Shown: positions 42,492-51,368, numbered from the stretch's first letter. The stretch: 53,167 nt of DNA from an uncultured Geobacter sp. (GCA_903915655.1 CAIWTU010000009.1:1-53167), one strand, 5' to 3'. Translations and numbers: made by a program. Notes: generated from the sequence alone by a model not told the origin.

Positions 42492-43600
42492 ACCTTGATG
42501 CAATGGTTCCCAACTATGTCCGCTGTTTCCAGAACTACGTCCCGAGCCGGCCAGATCACCTGCTGCTGCAGGAGTATGGCGCACCGCTCCTTCATCGCCT
42601 GAACAACAACGAAAACCCCCTTGGCCCCCCCCCAGCCGCTGCACGCGCCATCGCCTCATTTCCTCCGGAGCTGGCAGCCATCTATCCGAGCGGAGACTCC
42701 TACGACCTGCGTGAGGCCCTCGGCCGCCGCTTCGATATATCCCCCGACCGGTTCCTTGTAGGGAACGGTTCCTGTGAGGTGATCTCGCTGATAATAAAGG
42801 CATTCTGTCAGGCCGGGGAGAACATCGTCACCGCAGACAAGACCTTTGCTGTCTACGAATGGGTGGCCAAATTTTCCGGCATAGAGGCGAGGCTGGTTCC
42901 GCTGCGCGACTACGCTTTCGACCCGCAGGGGATGCTGGAGAGGGTCGATTGCCGCACCAAGGTCCTCTTTGTCTGTAACCCCAACAACCCGACCGGCAGC
43001 TACTGGACGCAACAGATTTTGACAGATTTTCTGGAAAAGGTCGGAGATGATCGTATCGTGGTGGTGGATGAGGCTTACCGCGAGTTCGTGGAAGACGAAC
43101 TCTATCCGGACGCTATCCGGCTGATGGAGCGCTTCCCCAACCTGGTTGTCTTTCGCACCTTCTCCAAGATGTACGCCCTGGCTGGACTCCGGTCAGGCTA
43201 TCTGGTCGGGTCCGATGCGGTAGTGGATCTGGTCAGGCGCACCAGCGTGGCCTATTCGGTTAATGTTCAAGCACAGCAGGCCGCGCTGGCAGCACTGTCC
43301 GACGATGTTGAACACATTGCCGCTACCATAGCGCTGGTCAAGCAGGGCAAAGCACTGCTGCGTGGGGTCTGTAACGAACTGGAATTGGAGACAATCGGCG
43401 GCGAAGGCAATTATCTGATGATCAGGACCCCCATAAACGACATGCTCATGTACCGCCGTCTGATGAAGCGGGGTATGATGGTGCGTACCATGACCGGTTT
43501 CCGTTTTCCAGGCTGGATCAGGGTTACTCTCCGTGAGATGGCCGTTATGGAGAGTTTTGCCGAGGCGCTGAGAGAGGAAATAAAGGTGATTCGCAAATGA
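42488..43600 (+). CDS. HisC/CobD-like PLP aminotransferase
   Basis: The 370-residue fold-type I enzyme has NENPLGPPPAAARAIASFPP, GNGSCEVISLIIKAF, CNPNNPTGSYW and VVVDEAYREFVED. The PLP lysine is in FRTFSKMYALAGLRSGYLVG. It resembles histidinol-phosphate aminotransferase (and L-threonine-phosphate decarboxylase), but it sits in a carrier-protein pathway with no histidine genes nearby. It may make or use an amino-acid-derived building block (inference). It is translationally coupled to the gene before it. Confidence 0.88.
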   Translation: MNLDAMVPNYVRCFQNYVPSRPDHLLLQEYGAPLLHRLNNNENPLGPPPAAARAIASFPPELAAIYPSGDSYDLREALGRRFDISPDRFLVGNGSCEVISLIIKAFCQAGENIVTADKTFAVYEWVAKFSGIEARLVPLRDYAFDPQGMLERVDCRTKVLFVCNPNNPTGSYWTQQILTDFLEKVGDDRIVVVDEAYREFVEDELYPDAIRLMERFPNLVVFRTFSKMYALAGLRSGYLVGSDAVVDLVRRTSVAYSVNVQAQQAALAALSDDVEHIAATIALVKQGKALLRGVCNELELETIGGEGNYLMIRTPINDMLMYRRLMKRGMMVRTMTGFRFPGWIRVTLREMAVMESFAEALREEIKVIRK

Positions 43601-43622
43601 TCCTGAATCAAAGATATCCGAA

Positions 43623-45944
43623 ATGACAACAGAACCAAAATCAGTTGAAATAGGTAAACCGGAAATTCGCGGTGACGCGGTTGCAAAGGCGTCCGGCAAG
43701 GAGCGCTTTAGTGCAGACTATTTCCCGGATGACCTGATCTGGGCTGGTGCGGTGCGTGCCGGAGTCCCAAGCGGCAGGTTATTGAACGTGGATGCGACAG
43801 CTGCGCTGGCTCTGCCCGGTGTGTTGAAAGTGTTGACGGCTGCCGATGTGCCGGGACCCAACCGGCACGGCATTATCCACAAGGATATGCCGGTGCTGGT
43901 GAATGACCGGATACTCTATTCCGGTGATGCCGTGGCGCTGGTGCTGGCTGAGACGCGTGAGGCGCTGAAGCAGGCCATCGCTCTGGTGAAGGTTGATATT
44001 GAAAAGATACCGGGGGTGTTCGATCCGGACTCTGCAGTGGCGGCAGGGGCGCCACAACTTCACGATGCATTTCCGAACAATCTGCTGATGGCAGCCGAGA
44101 TTCGCAAAGGGGATCCCCTGGCTGCCCTGGACAGGTGTGACATGGTGGTGGAGGGGGAATTTTCCACTCCGGTGCAGGCACATGCCTTTCTGGAAACGGA
44201 AAATGGCGTGGCCAGGCAGGAGGAAGACGGCAGCATCAGCATGACCGTATCGACCCAGTCTCCATTTCGCGACCGTTTCGAAGTCGGCCATGCCCTCGGA
44301 ATTCCCTTCAACAGGATTCGCATTGCCGCCCCCTGTCTGGGGGGCGGTTTTGGCGGCAAGGACGGCGTGACAGTGCAATGTTTGCTGGCACTGGCGGCGC
44401 TGCATGCCAATGGCAGGACGGTCAAGATGCAGTGGGATCGGGAAGAGAACCTGGCAGCCGGTTACAAGCGCCATGCCTGCAAGCTGAAGTATCGTCTTGG
44501 GGCCCTTAGTGATGGCACTCTACATGCCCTCAACTGCTCTCTCATCTATGATACCGGCGCTTATTCCCATCTTGGGGGCGAGGTGATGGAGCTGGGAATG
44601 GAACATGCCGGCGGTCCCTACCGTATCCCCCATGTGCTGATCGAAGGGAACTCTGTATTCACCAACAACCCGGTAGCAGGCGCCATGCGGGCTTTCGGAG
44701 TCTGTCAGGCCACCTTTGCCTTTGAATCGATGATGGACCTGTTGGCGCAGAAACTGGGGGTCGACCCGTTGGAACTACGCTTGCGAAATGCACTGATCGA
44801 CGGGGATACCAATTGTGTCGGTATGCGCCTGATTACCTCTACCGGGGTCCAGGGCTGTCTGAAAATCGTGCGAGATCATCCTCTCTGGCTGGAGCGTGAG
44901 GAGTGGAAACAGCAGGCACCTCCCAACACCAGGCGCGGTGTCGGTCTGGCATCGGTGTTCAATGCTGCCGGTTACGGAGGAAAGGTGCGTGACTCGGCCA
45001 TTGCCAAGGTGGAATTGACTTTGGAGGGGAAGATCCTTGTCCATAACGCCGTAACGGACATGGGGCAGGGGAATTCCAGCGCCTTTCTGCAGATAGCCGG
45101 GCATATTACCTGCCAGGACGCTGCACAGCTCGAACTGCGCCAGCCGGACACCGGCACAGCTTACCCTTCAGGCTCATCGTCAGCCGGTCGGACTACCTAC
45201 ACCTATGGCAACGCCCTGGTCAAAGCCTGCGAAGAGCTGAAAGCACGTCTGATCAACCGTGCCGGACTCCTCCTCTTTATCGACAGCGACCGGGATCTGC
45301 AACTTGCTCCCGGCAAGGTGGTTCATCCCCCCAGCAATCGGGAAGTGCCGTTTCAACAGCTGGCCTCGTTTATGCCGCAGGAGGACCGTGTTTGCATCAG
45401 CCACTTTGTGGCGCCGATCTGTGAAAATATCCCGCAGACTTCCAACGGTTTTTTTGTAGGATTTCCCCATCTGATCTTCGCCTACGGCGCCCACCTTGCC
45501 CGTCTTGAAGTCGATCTGCTGACCGGGCTTATCCGGGTCTGCGACTACCTTGCGGCGACTGACGGTGGCGCGGTTATAAATCCTTCCATGTTTGACCAGC
45601 AGGTGCAGGGTGGCGTTGCCCAGGGGGTCGGCTATGCTTTGATGGAGGATCTGGTCACAGATGAAGGGATTGTACGGAGCGCCGATTTCACAACCTATCT
45701 GATCCCGGGAGCAATGGATCTGCCGGATACGGTCTCGCTTGCATATCAGGGGCATGAGGATACCGGTCCCTTTGGGATGAAAGGGGTAGGGGAGGTGGCC
45801 ATGAACGGCCCGCTGCCGGCAATTGCCAACGCCCTGGCCGACGCCTGTGGTATCCGCCTCTGCCATGCGCCGCTCACGCCGGAACGGGTCTTGTCGGAGT
45901 TAGCAATTAATCAAAATAAAGAAACAGGTAAAATCCAGCCATGA
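43623..45944 (+). CDS. molybdenum hydroxylase large subunit (CoxL/XdhA family)
   Basis: The 773-residue Mo-binding subunit starts IGKPEIRGDAVAKASGKERF and has the cofactor-contact PCLGGGFGGKDG and AGAMRAFGVCQATFAFE. The catalytic Glu724 is in GMKGVGEVAMNGP. The family includes xanthine dehydrogenase, 4-hydroxybenzoyl-CoA reductase and aerobic CO dehydrogenase; here there is no fused Fe-S domain. The matching Fe-S and FAD subunits are encoded at 48512 and 48988, so three subunits should assemble. The separation by five features is unusual. The substrate may be CoA- or carrier-bound (inference). Confidence 0.9.
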   Translation: MTTEPKSVEIGKPEIRGDAVAKASGKERFSADYFPDDLIWAGAVRAGVPSGRLLNVDATAALALPGVLKVLTAADVPGPNRHGIIHKDMPVLVNDRILYSGDAVALVLAETREALKQAIALVKVDIEKIPGVFDPDSAVAAGAPQLHDAFPNNLLMAAEIRKGDPLAALDRCDMVVEGEFSTPVQAHAFLETENGVARQEEDGSISMTVSTQSPFRDRFEVGHALGIPFNRIRIAAPCLGGGFGGKDGVTVQCLLALAALHANGRTVKMQWDREENLAAGYKRHACKLKYRLGALSDGTLHALNCSLIYDTGAYSHLGGEVMELGMEHAGGPYRIPHVLIEGNSVFTNNPVAGAMRAFGVCQATFAFESMMDLLAQKLGVDPLELRLRNALIDGDTNCVGMRLITSTGVQGCLKIVRDHPLWLEREEWKQQAPPNTRRGVGLASVFNAAGYGGKVRDSAIAKVELTLEGKILVHNAVTDMGQGNSSAFLQIAGHITCQDAAQLELRQPDTGTAYPSGSSSAGRTTYTYGNALVKACEELKARLINRAGLLLFIDSDRDLQLAPGKVVHPPSNREVPFQQLASFMPQEDRVCISHFVAPICENIPQTSNGFFVGFPHLIFAYGAHLARLEVDLLTGLIRVCDYLAATDGGAVINPSMFDQQVQGGVAQGVGYALMEDLVTDEGIVRSADFTTYLIPGAMDLPDTVSLAYQGHEDTGPFGMKGVGEVAMNGPLPAIANALADACGIRLCHAPLTPERVLSELAINQNKETGKIQP

Positions 45945-46951
45945 CAGAGTCACCTTTTAGCATTAAGCCGGTTGATGCTTCCTGCGCCAATATGGTTCCA
46001 GAGGTATTCCGTTCGATTTACGGTGACAATTTTCCCGTAGAATATGTCTATCATGGCAATCAGATTCTGGAGGAGATCGAATCCGGGCGACTGAATTCGG
46101 CCATTGCGTTAAATACGAAAGGGATACCGGTTGGTTATGTTGCAATCTACATAAATTCTCCCAATTGCAGGTTATGGGAAGGGGGCAACCTGCTGGTCGT
46201 TCCTGGTTGTGGTGACGGCGATCTGGCCCGGGCTCTGTTCCGGCATTTCCTCCGTCCAGAAAATATGCCTGAATCCGCCTCTGCCGGGATGTTTGTAGAG
46301 GCTGTCTGTCACCATTATTTTACCCAGGTGGGGTGCTCCAAGTCCGGTTTTGTAGACTGTGCACTGATGCTGGATCAGACGGATCGCGAAGACTTCAAGG
46401 AGCATGCCCCCGAAACGGAGCGGGGTGCCTGTCTATTGCAGTTTTACGAACAGTCTGATCCGATCTCAGAATGCTACCTTCCGGATCACTATTTCGATCT
46501 GTTGCAAGGTTTGCTCAAGAATCTGCGCCCCCGGAGAGTAAGGTCCGGCTCCGCACCGTTGCCGGTCGAAGGGGACACCGCGCGGAGTGATAGATATTTT
46601 GCCGGTGCGGGGATGTGCCGGGTTTCCGTCAGTTCCATAGGTAGTGACTGGGGAACTTTTCTGGACGAGTTGCTTGTTCAAGCCCGACTACGTCAGGTGA
46701 CCAGCCTCCAGCTGGTACTTTCCACCGCTCTCCCCTACATAAGTGCGGCTGTTGAAGAGATGCGGCAACGACGATTTTTTCTGGGAGGGATATTCCCGCG
46801 CTGGTTCGGCGCTGACGGTATAATGATGCAGCAGGTGCTGGACAAGAGGCCGGACTATGAGGGGATCAAGCTGTATACGGCTGGGGCCAGGGAGCTGCTG
46901 GCTTCTATCCGTGAAGATTGGAAATCCGTACAGGAGGAAAACAAAAAATGA
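45941..46951 (+). CDS. GNAT-like acyltransferase, paralogue 2
   Basis: The 336-residue protein shares its overall layout with the gene at 40080: FRSIYGDNFPVEYVYHGNQI early, and PRWFGADGIMMQQVLDKRPD near the end. It starts in the ATGA overlap with the Mo subunit and its stop overlaps the ketosynthase gene's ATG. Two GNAT-like paralogues around the ketosynthase suggest successive or alternative acyl transfers (inference). Confidence 0.68.
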   Translation: MTESPFSIKPVDASCANMVPEVFRSIYGDNFPVEYVYHGNQILEEIESGRLNSAIALNTKGIPVGYVAIYINSPNCRLWEGGNLLVVPGCGDGDLARALFRHFLRPENMPESASAGMFVEAVCHHYFTQVGCSKSGFVDCALMLDQTDREDFKEHAPETERGACLLQFYEQSDPISECYLPDHYFDLLQGLLKNLRPRRVRSGSAPLPVEGDTARSDRYFAGAGMCRVSVSSIGSDWGTFLDELLVQARLRQVTSLQLVLSTALPYISAAVEEMRQRRFFLGGIFPRWFGADGIMMQQVLDKRPDYEGIKLYTAGARELLASIREDWKSVQEENKK

Positions 46952-47985
46952 GACAGTCTGCGGGGATACTGGGAACAGGCGCCTGTTTGCCGGAACAGGT
47001 GCTGACCAATCTTGAACTTGCCGAACGCTTTGGGGTCACTCCGGACTGGATTTTTGAACGGACCGGTATCGTGCAACGCCATATTGCCGCTCCGGAACAG
47101 GCCTGTTCCGATCTTGCCATTGCCGCTGCCCGGCAGGCAATGGAAAATGCGGCCACTGCTCCTGAAGAGATCGGTATGGTGATTGTTGCCACCATTACCG
47201 GTGATTACACCACTCCTGCCACGGCAGCCATTGTTCAGGGAGTCCTTGGAATTCCTGCCGTAGCCTGTTTTGACCTGTCAGCAGCCTGTTCCGGTTTTGT
47301 CTACGGTATGATCGTGGGGAGTCATGCCATCAGCTGCGGCTTTTGCAACAAAGTTCTGGTGGTGGGGTCTGAAGTGCTGTCACGTTTCACGAATCAGACG
47401 GATCGCGACAGCGCCATCCTGTTTGGCGACGGAGCCGGCGCAGTGGTACTTGGTGGTGTCCCTGAAGGATACGGCCTCCTGGCAACCGATGCTGGTACCT
47501 GTGGAACGGAATACCAGGCTATTATTATTCCGGCTGGCGGCAGTCGCCTGCCTCCTTCAGCAGAAACCATTGCAGCGCACCTGCATTACTCGCATATGGA
47601 TGGGAACCAGGTCTTCATGTTTGCCATGCGGGTGCTGGGAAACTCCACCTTGCGTACGATAGAAAAAGCCGGACTGTCGCTTGACGATATCTCGTTGATC
47701 ATTCCGCATCAGGCAAATCGCCGCATAATTGAGGCGGCGGCAGGTCGTATGGAGTTGCCTTTAAGCAAGATTGTGATAAATCTGGAGCAGATCGGAAATA
47801 CCTCATCCGCTTCGATTCCGATTGCCCTGCATGGCGTCCTCACTGACGGGCGAATCAGGCATGGTGATCGGTTGGTGTTGACCGGGTTCGGTGGTGGTGT
47901 AAGCTGGGGTTCTGCATTGATTCGCTGGCACTCCCCTGGAAGTGACCAAATTCATAAAAAGGAGAAAAACGATGACAACAACTGA
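46948..47985 (+). CDS. beta-ketoacyl-ACP synthase III-like enzyme
   Basis: The 345-residue protein has an intact catalytic triad: Cys114 (DLSAACSGFVYG), His254 (IIPHQANRR) and Asn284 (EQIGNTSSAS), matching FabH spacing. It starts at ATG 46948 after GGAGGAAA. FabH-like enzymes join an acyl-CoA to a malonyl-ACP or act as acyltransferases. Together with two carrier proteins and a ligase this indicates a dedicated chain-building or ester-forming step. Its end overlaps the start of ACP 2 by 14 bases. Confidence 0.93.
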   Translation: MRQSAGILGTGACLPEQVLTNLELAERFGVTPDWIFERTGIVQRHIAAPEQACSDLAIAAARQAMENAATAPEEIGMVIVATITGDYTTPATAAIVQGVLGIPAVACFDLSAACSGFVYGMIVGSHAISCGFCNKVLVVGSEVLSRFTNQTDRDSAILFGDGAGAVVLGGVPEGYGLLATDAGTCGTEYQAIIIPAGGSRLPPSAETIAAHLHYSHMDGNQVFMFAMRVLGNSTLRTIEKAGLSLDDISLIIPHQANRRIIEAAAGRMELPLSKIVINLEQIGNTSSASIPIALHGVLTDGRIRHGDRLVLTGFGGGVSWGSALIRWHSPGSDQIHKKEKNDDNN

Positions 47986-48217
47986 GAAGATCCGTGGATT
48001 GATTCTGAAGGTAGCCAAAGGGAAGCTGTCGCAGGAAGCTCTCAAGCCTGAAGCCAGGCTGAGCGAAGAGCTGGGGTTGGACTCGCTGGCACAGTCCGAG
48101 TTGCTGGTGCTTGCGGAAGACAGCTTCGGCATAAAATTTACCCATGATGAGGTCTGGACTGTGGCAACAATCGGGCAGATGGTTGAAGTGATTGACAGTC
48201 GTCTGGCTGCTAAATAG
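47972..48217 (+). CDS. acyl carrier protein 2
   Basis: The 81-residue protein has Ser38 in EELGLDSLAQSELLVLAE. It starts at ATG 47972 with AAAAGGAG upstream; a longer in-frame start lies inside the ketosynthase gene. It is more like a standard ACP (GLDSL) than ACP 1. Two different carriers in one operon suggest two acyl intermediates. Confidence 0.88.
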   Translation: MTTTEKIRGLILKVAKGKLSQEALKPEARLSEELGLDSLAQSELLVLAEDSFGIKFTHDEVWTVATIGQMVEVIDSRLAAK

Positions 48218-48231
48218 GCGTCAGGTAACTG

Positions 48232-48282
48232 CGGCATCGCCTCCCTTTCTCCTGGCTGATGGGGGAGGGGGAGGTGATGCCG
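48232..48282 (+). terminator. hairpin after ACP 2
   Basis: CGGCATCGCCTCCC (48232-48245) pairs with a right arm ending GGAGGTGATGCCG at 48282. It is stable but not followed by a T-run, so it may be a partial terminator inside the cluster. Confidence 0.5.
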
Positions 48283-48321
48283 AACAGCTTCTTAGGATTC
48301 TGTTTTTTACGATAATATCTT

Positions 48322-48450
48322 AGCCTCTTGCTAAAGTATCCCGTTCATGGTTCGACAAGCTCACCACGAACGGGATATCAACCAGTTATTGGAGTAAAGT
48401 CCGTTCGCCCTGAGCGTGTCGAAGGGTGATAAGGACTTTTGCAAGAGGCT
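48322..48450. repeat. 129-bp MITE/REP-like composite with 16-bp inverted ends
   Basis: The ends AGCCTCTTGCTAAAGT and ACTTTTGCAAGAGGCT are inverted copies (15 of 16). Inside are two hairpins, CCCGTTC...GAACGGG and CGTTCGCCCTGAGCG with TGTCGAAGGG. A 23-bp part recurs at 20853-20875. It lies between ACP 2 and the Fe-S subunit, inside what otherwise reads as one operon. There is no clear target duplication. The gap 48218-48511 otherwise holds only the hairpin at 48232. Confidence 0.7.
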
Positions 48451-48511
48451 CATCTCCGTTGGTTATAGATCCGGCTCCCCCAATAGTGCTTCAAGCTCTG
48501 GAGTGAAAACT

Positions 48512-48991
48512 GTGCAATTAACCTTTGAACTTAATGGAAAAAATATATGCATTAAAACCCCTGCCGACCGGCGGGTTATTGATCTGCTGCGTGGGGAGAT
48601 GGGGCTGACCGGCACCAAGGAAGGGTGTGGCGCCGGCGAGTGTGGCGCCTGCACAATTCTGGTTAATGGTGAAGCTCGTCTTTCCTGTCTGATGTTGGCG
48701 GCACAACTTGAGGGAACTGTAGTCGGGACTGCGGAAGGACTGGAACTCGCTCCTGATGGTCTCCTGCTTCAGCAGGCTTTTGCCGAAGAGGGTGCGGTGC
48801 AGTGCGGTTTCTGTATTCCCGGTATGGAGATGGCGGCCCTGGCGCTTTTGCGGGATGATAGCAACCCGTCGCGGGAGAAGATCAGGGTTGCGCTTTCCGG
48901 CAACCTCTGCCGCTGTACCGGTTACGTCAAGATCGTCGATGCGGTGGAGCGGGCGGCCGGAGATATCCGTTGTTGCAGGGAGGGGAAATGA
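48512..48991 (+). CDS. molybdenum hydroxylase [2Fe-2S] subunit (CoxS family)
   Basis: The roughly 159-residue protein has two [2Fe-2S] sites: CGAGECGACTILVNGEARLSC and CGFCIPGMEM with CRCTGYVKIVDA. I start at GTG 48512, which has GGAG at the right distance; the frame is open further left through the repeat, which I consider accidental. The stop overlaps the next ATG (ATGA). It should pass electrons from the Mo subunit at 43623 to the FAD subunit. Confidence 0.93.
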   Translation: MQLTFELNGKNICIKTPADRRVIDLLRGEMGLTGTKEGCGAGECGACTILVNGEARLSCLMLAAQLEGTVVGTAEGLELAPDGLLLQQAFAEEGAVQCGFCIPGMEMAALALLRDDSNPSREKIRVALSGNLCRCTGYVKIVDAVERAAGDIRCCREGK

Positions 48992-49836
48992 GAGCTGTCC
49001 TGAAACCTGCCTCCCTGGAAGAGCTCTTTTACCAGTTGGACCGGCGCCCCGAAGCCTTGCTGATGGCTGGAGGGACAGACCTGCTGATCAGGCTTCGCAG
49101 CAAACCGGCCCCGGATGATCGCCCGCTGCTCCTCCTTGCGGATCTGGACGAGCTTCAGGGTATCAAAGATACGGGGAATGAGATCTCGATCGGCGCGGCG
49201 ACAACGTTGACTCGACTGATCGCCGACCCGCTGAGCCGACATCATGCGCCGCTCCTTATTCGTGCGGCCCGAACCATCGGTGGCCCGGCCGTCAGGGGGA
49301 TGGCCACCCTGGGCGGCAATATCCGCACCGCCTCACCGGCCGGCGATTCACTCCCTCCGCTCTACCTCCTTGGCGCAGAGGTTGAACTGGCCTCGCGGCA
49401 GGGAAGGCGCCGTCTGCCGATCGCGGAATTCGTCGCAGGCCCGGGCCGAACACGGCTTCACAACCGCGAGATCGTCACCCGCATCCTGTTGCCCCATGCG
49501 GAAAATTTCCCTTCGCAGACATTTGAGAAGGTCGGCCTGCGCAGGTCGCTGGCCGTGGCAGTAACCAGCTTTGCCGGGATGGCGCGGCTTTCCGCCGCCG
49601 GCATTCTGGAGGAGGTCCGTTTTGCCTGGGGGAGCGTGGCTCCGACTGTTGTCAGGCTCCTCGGACTGGAGGCGGAACTGGTCGGCGCCACGCTCGACAG
49701 GGATACTATCCGCAATGCAGCGGAAATTGTGCGACAGGGCGTCTCCCCCGTCGACGATATCCGTGCTACGGCGGACTACCGGCGGAGAGTGGCCGGAAAC
49801 CTGCTGGTCCGTTTCTTGGAGGGGATCCATGTCTGA
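48988..49836 (+). CDS. molybdenum hydroxylase FAD-binding subunit (CoxM family)
   Basis: The 282-residue protein starts MRAVLKPASLEELFYQLDRR and has the FAD contacts LMAGGTDLLIRLRSKP and TIGGPAVRGMATLGGNIRTA, then SPAGDSLPPLYLL. The C-terminal CO-dehydrogenase flavoprotein-like domain completes it (RRRVAGNLLVRFLEGI). With the CoxS-type subunit it forms the electron exit of the hydroxylase. ATG 48988 overlaps the previous stop. Confidence 0.93.
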   Translation: MRAVLKPASLEELFYQLDRRPEALLMAGGTDLLIRLRSKPAPDDRPLLLLADLDELQGIKDTGNEISIGAATTLTRLIADPLSRHHAPLLIRAARTIGGPAVRGMATLGGNIRTASPAGDSLPPLYLLGAEVELASRQGRRRLPIAEFVAGPGRTRLHNREIVTRILLPHAENFPSQTFEKVGLRRSLAVAVTSFAGMARLSAAGILEEVRFAWGSVAPTVVRLLGLEAELVGATLDRDTIRNAAEIVRQGVSPVDDIRATADYRRRVAGNLLVRFLEGIHV

Positions 49837-51010
49837 ACCGTCCCGCTTGTTTTCCCCCGGATTTCTGGTGATCGCTCTCCAGTTTGCGCTGGTGACGGCC
49901 ATAGCCGCACTCTTCTACGCGTTTTCTGGGTATCTTTCGTATCTGGGGGTCAGTCAGGCCACAGCCGGTTTCATCATCAGCGCCGATGCGCTGGCTGCGT
50001 TGATTGTCCAGCCGATGATCGCACCTCTGGTGCACCCCGGCACGTCCCGCCGCTGGCTTTTCGGCGGCTCGCTCACCCTTGCCGCCGCGCTCTTTATCGC
50101 TGGACATGTGACGACGGTCCCGTTCCTGATCGCCGCGCGCCTGCTGCAGGGGGCCGGCTTCATCTGCGTTGTCTCGGCCCTGATCACCATGATCGTCCAG
50201 TTTATTCCCCCCGAGATGAGCGGACGCGCCTTTGGCGCTGTTTCCCTCATACGCCTGATCCCCTACGCCGTAATCCCCACCATCTTTGATCTGGTTAAGA
50301 TTACGCCTTCCGCCTTCAGGACGGTACTGGACGTGGCAGCGGTAATAGCGCTCCTCCCGATTCTGGCGCTGGCGCTTCCGGCGCAGCGGCAGAGCGTGGA
50401 GCAGGGTTGTCTGAGCGCTCCGGGGATATCCGGCCTGCTCGACGCTCTCCGCTCAGCTGCAGTGCTGATGCTGCTCCTTTCGGCGCTCCTCTTTTTCTGC
50501 GGAAATTCTGCTATCTTTTTTTACCTCAAACAGTTCGGCTCCAGTATGGGAATCGCCAACACGAGTCTCTTCTTTACCATTGCGACCGTGGTGATGATCC
50601 TTGTCAGGTTTTTCGGAGGATGGGCGTTTGACAGCTACAACAAGGTTCTGCTATGCATTGCGGGACTTCTCGCGGTTGCCATATCCTATGCCCTTCTGCC
50701 GATGTCAGCATCCGGCCGCATTTTTTTCACCCTTGCGGGAATTTCCGGGCTCGGATGGGGCATTGTGATGCCGCTGCAGGCAGCGTTCATGTTCGATATT
50801 TCAACGCCGCAGATGCGCGGCATGAACCAGAACCTCCTGATCGTCATGATGCAGGGAGGGTTCTTTCTCGGCCCGTTTCTTGGCGGCCAGATCATCTCCC
50901 GTTCTGGCTATGGAGCTCTCTTTGCCTTTCTGGCTGCGGTTACCCTCTTGTCTTTGTTGATGATGGCAGGGGCCGGATATTATTCAAGAAAAGATAAATT
51001 GCGCATCTAA
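49829..51010 (+). CDS. major facilitator superfamily transporter
   Basis: The 393-residue protein has about 12 hydrophobic segments (FLVIALQFALVTAIAALFYA at the start). A domain-1 motif-like stretch is PMIAPLVHPGTSRRWLFGGS, and MGIANTSLFFTIATVVMIL lies in the second half. I start at ATG 49829, which has GGAGGGGAT upstream and overlaps the end of the FAD subunit. It is the last gene of the cluster before a strong terminator. It may export the product or import the substrate (inference). Confidence 0.88.
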   Translation: MSEPSRLFSPGFLVIALQFALVTAIAALFYAFSGYLSYLGVSQATAGFIISADALAALIVQPMIAPLVHPGTSRRWLFGGSLTLAAALFIAGHVTTVPFLIAARLLQGAGFICVVSALITMIVQFIPPEMSGRAFGAVSLIRLIPYAVIPTIFDLVKITPSAFRTVLDVAAVIALLPILALALPAQRQSVEQGCLSAPGISGLLDALRSAAVLMLLLSALLFFCGNSAIFFYLKQFGSSMGIANTSLFFTIATVVMILVRFFGGWAFDSYNKVLLCIAGLLAVAISYALLPMSASGRIFFTLAGISGLGWGIVMPLQAAFMFDISTPQMRGMNQNLLIVMMQGGFFLGPFLGGQIISRSGYGALFAFLAAVTLLSLLMMAGAGYYSRKDKLRI

Positions 51011-51120
51011 CCTGATCTCCTTCCCGATTTACGGGCAGGGGCACGGCGGCTTGCAGGGGGCGATCCAGGTTAATTCGAGTTTTGTGCCGGCCATGTAAAC
51101 CTCATGAAAACAATCCATTC

Positions 51121-51197
51121 GTAGGGGCGATCCCAACGGGTCGCCCAGGTTTTTCCGTATCGTCAACAGTCGGGCGAGCCGTTGGCGTCGCCCCTAC
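51121..51197. repeat. 77-bp palindromic intergenic repeat
   Basis: A 26-bp left arm starting GTAGGGGCGATCCCAACGGG is mirrored by a right arm ending GGCGTCGCCCCTAC, with three mismatches between arms. Sequences of the GTAGGGGCGACCC type are dispersed in many bacterial genomes. The gap 51011-51368 holds this repeat and the terminator next to it; I see nothing else there. Confidence 0.7.
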
Positions 51198-51204
51198 ACA
51201 AAAT

Positions 51205-51249
51205 AAAACCGGGGACGCTCCCCTGTTTTTGGGCGCCTCCCCGGTTTTT
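51205..51249 (+). terminator. strong Rho-independent terminator of the second cluster
   Basis: AAAACCGGGG pairs with CCCCGGTTTT, with partial extra pairing inside, and five T follow on the plus strand. It lies about 195 bp after the MFS gene. On the minus strand an A/T run is also present, so it may work both ways for the L,D-transpeptidase gene. Confidence 0.7.
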
Positions 51250-51368
51250 CAGGTCTTAACTGCTTATTCAATAGGATCATCCTGGCATCGCCGCCGCTCA
51301 AGAGTTTTTGATAGACCTGGAGAGTTAGTGGAAAATATATCTCATAAAATACGGCGAGTTGGACATAG

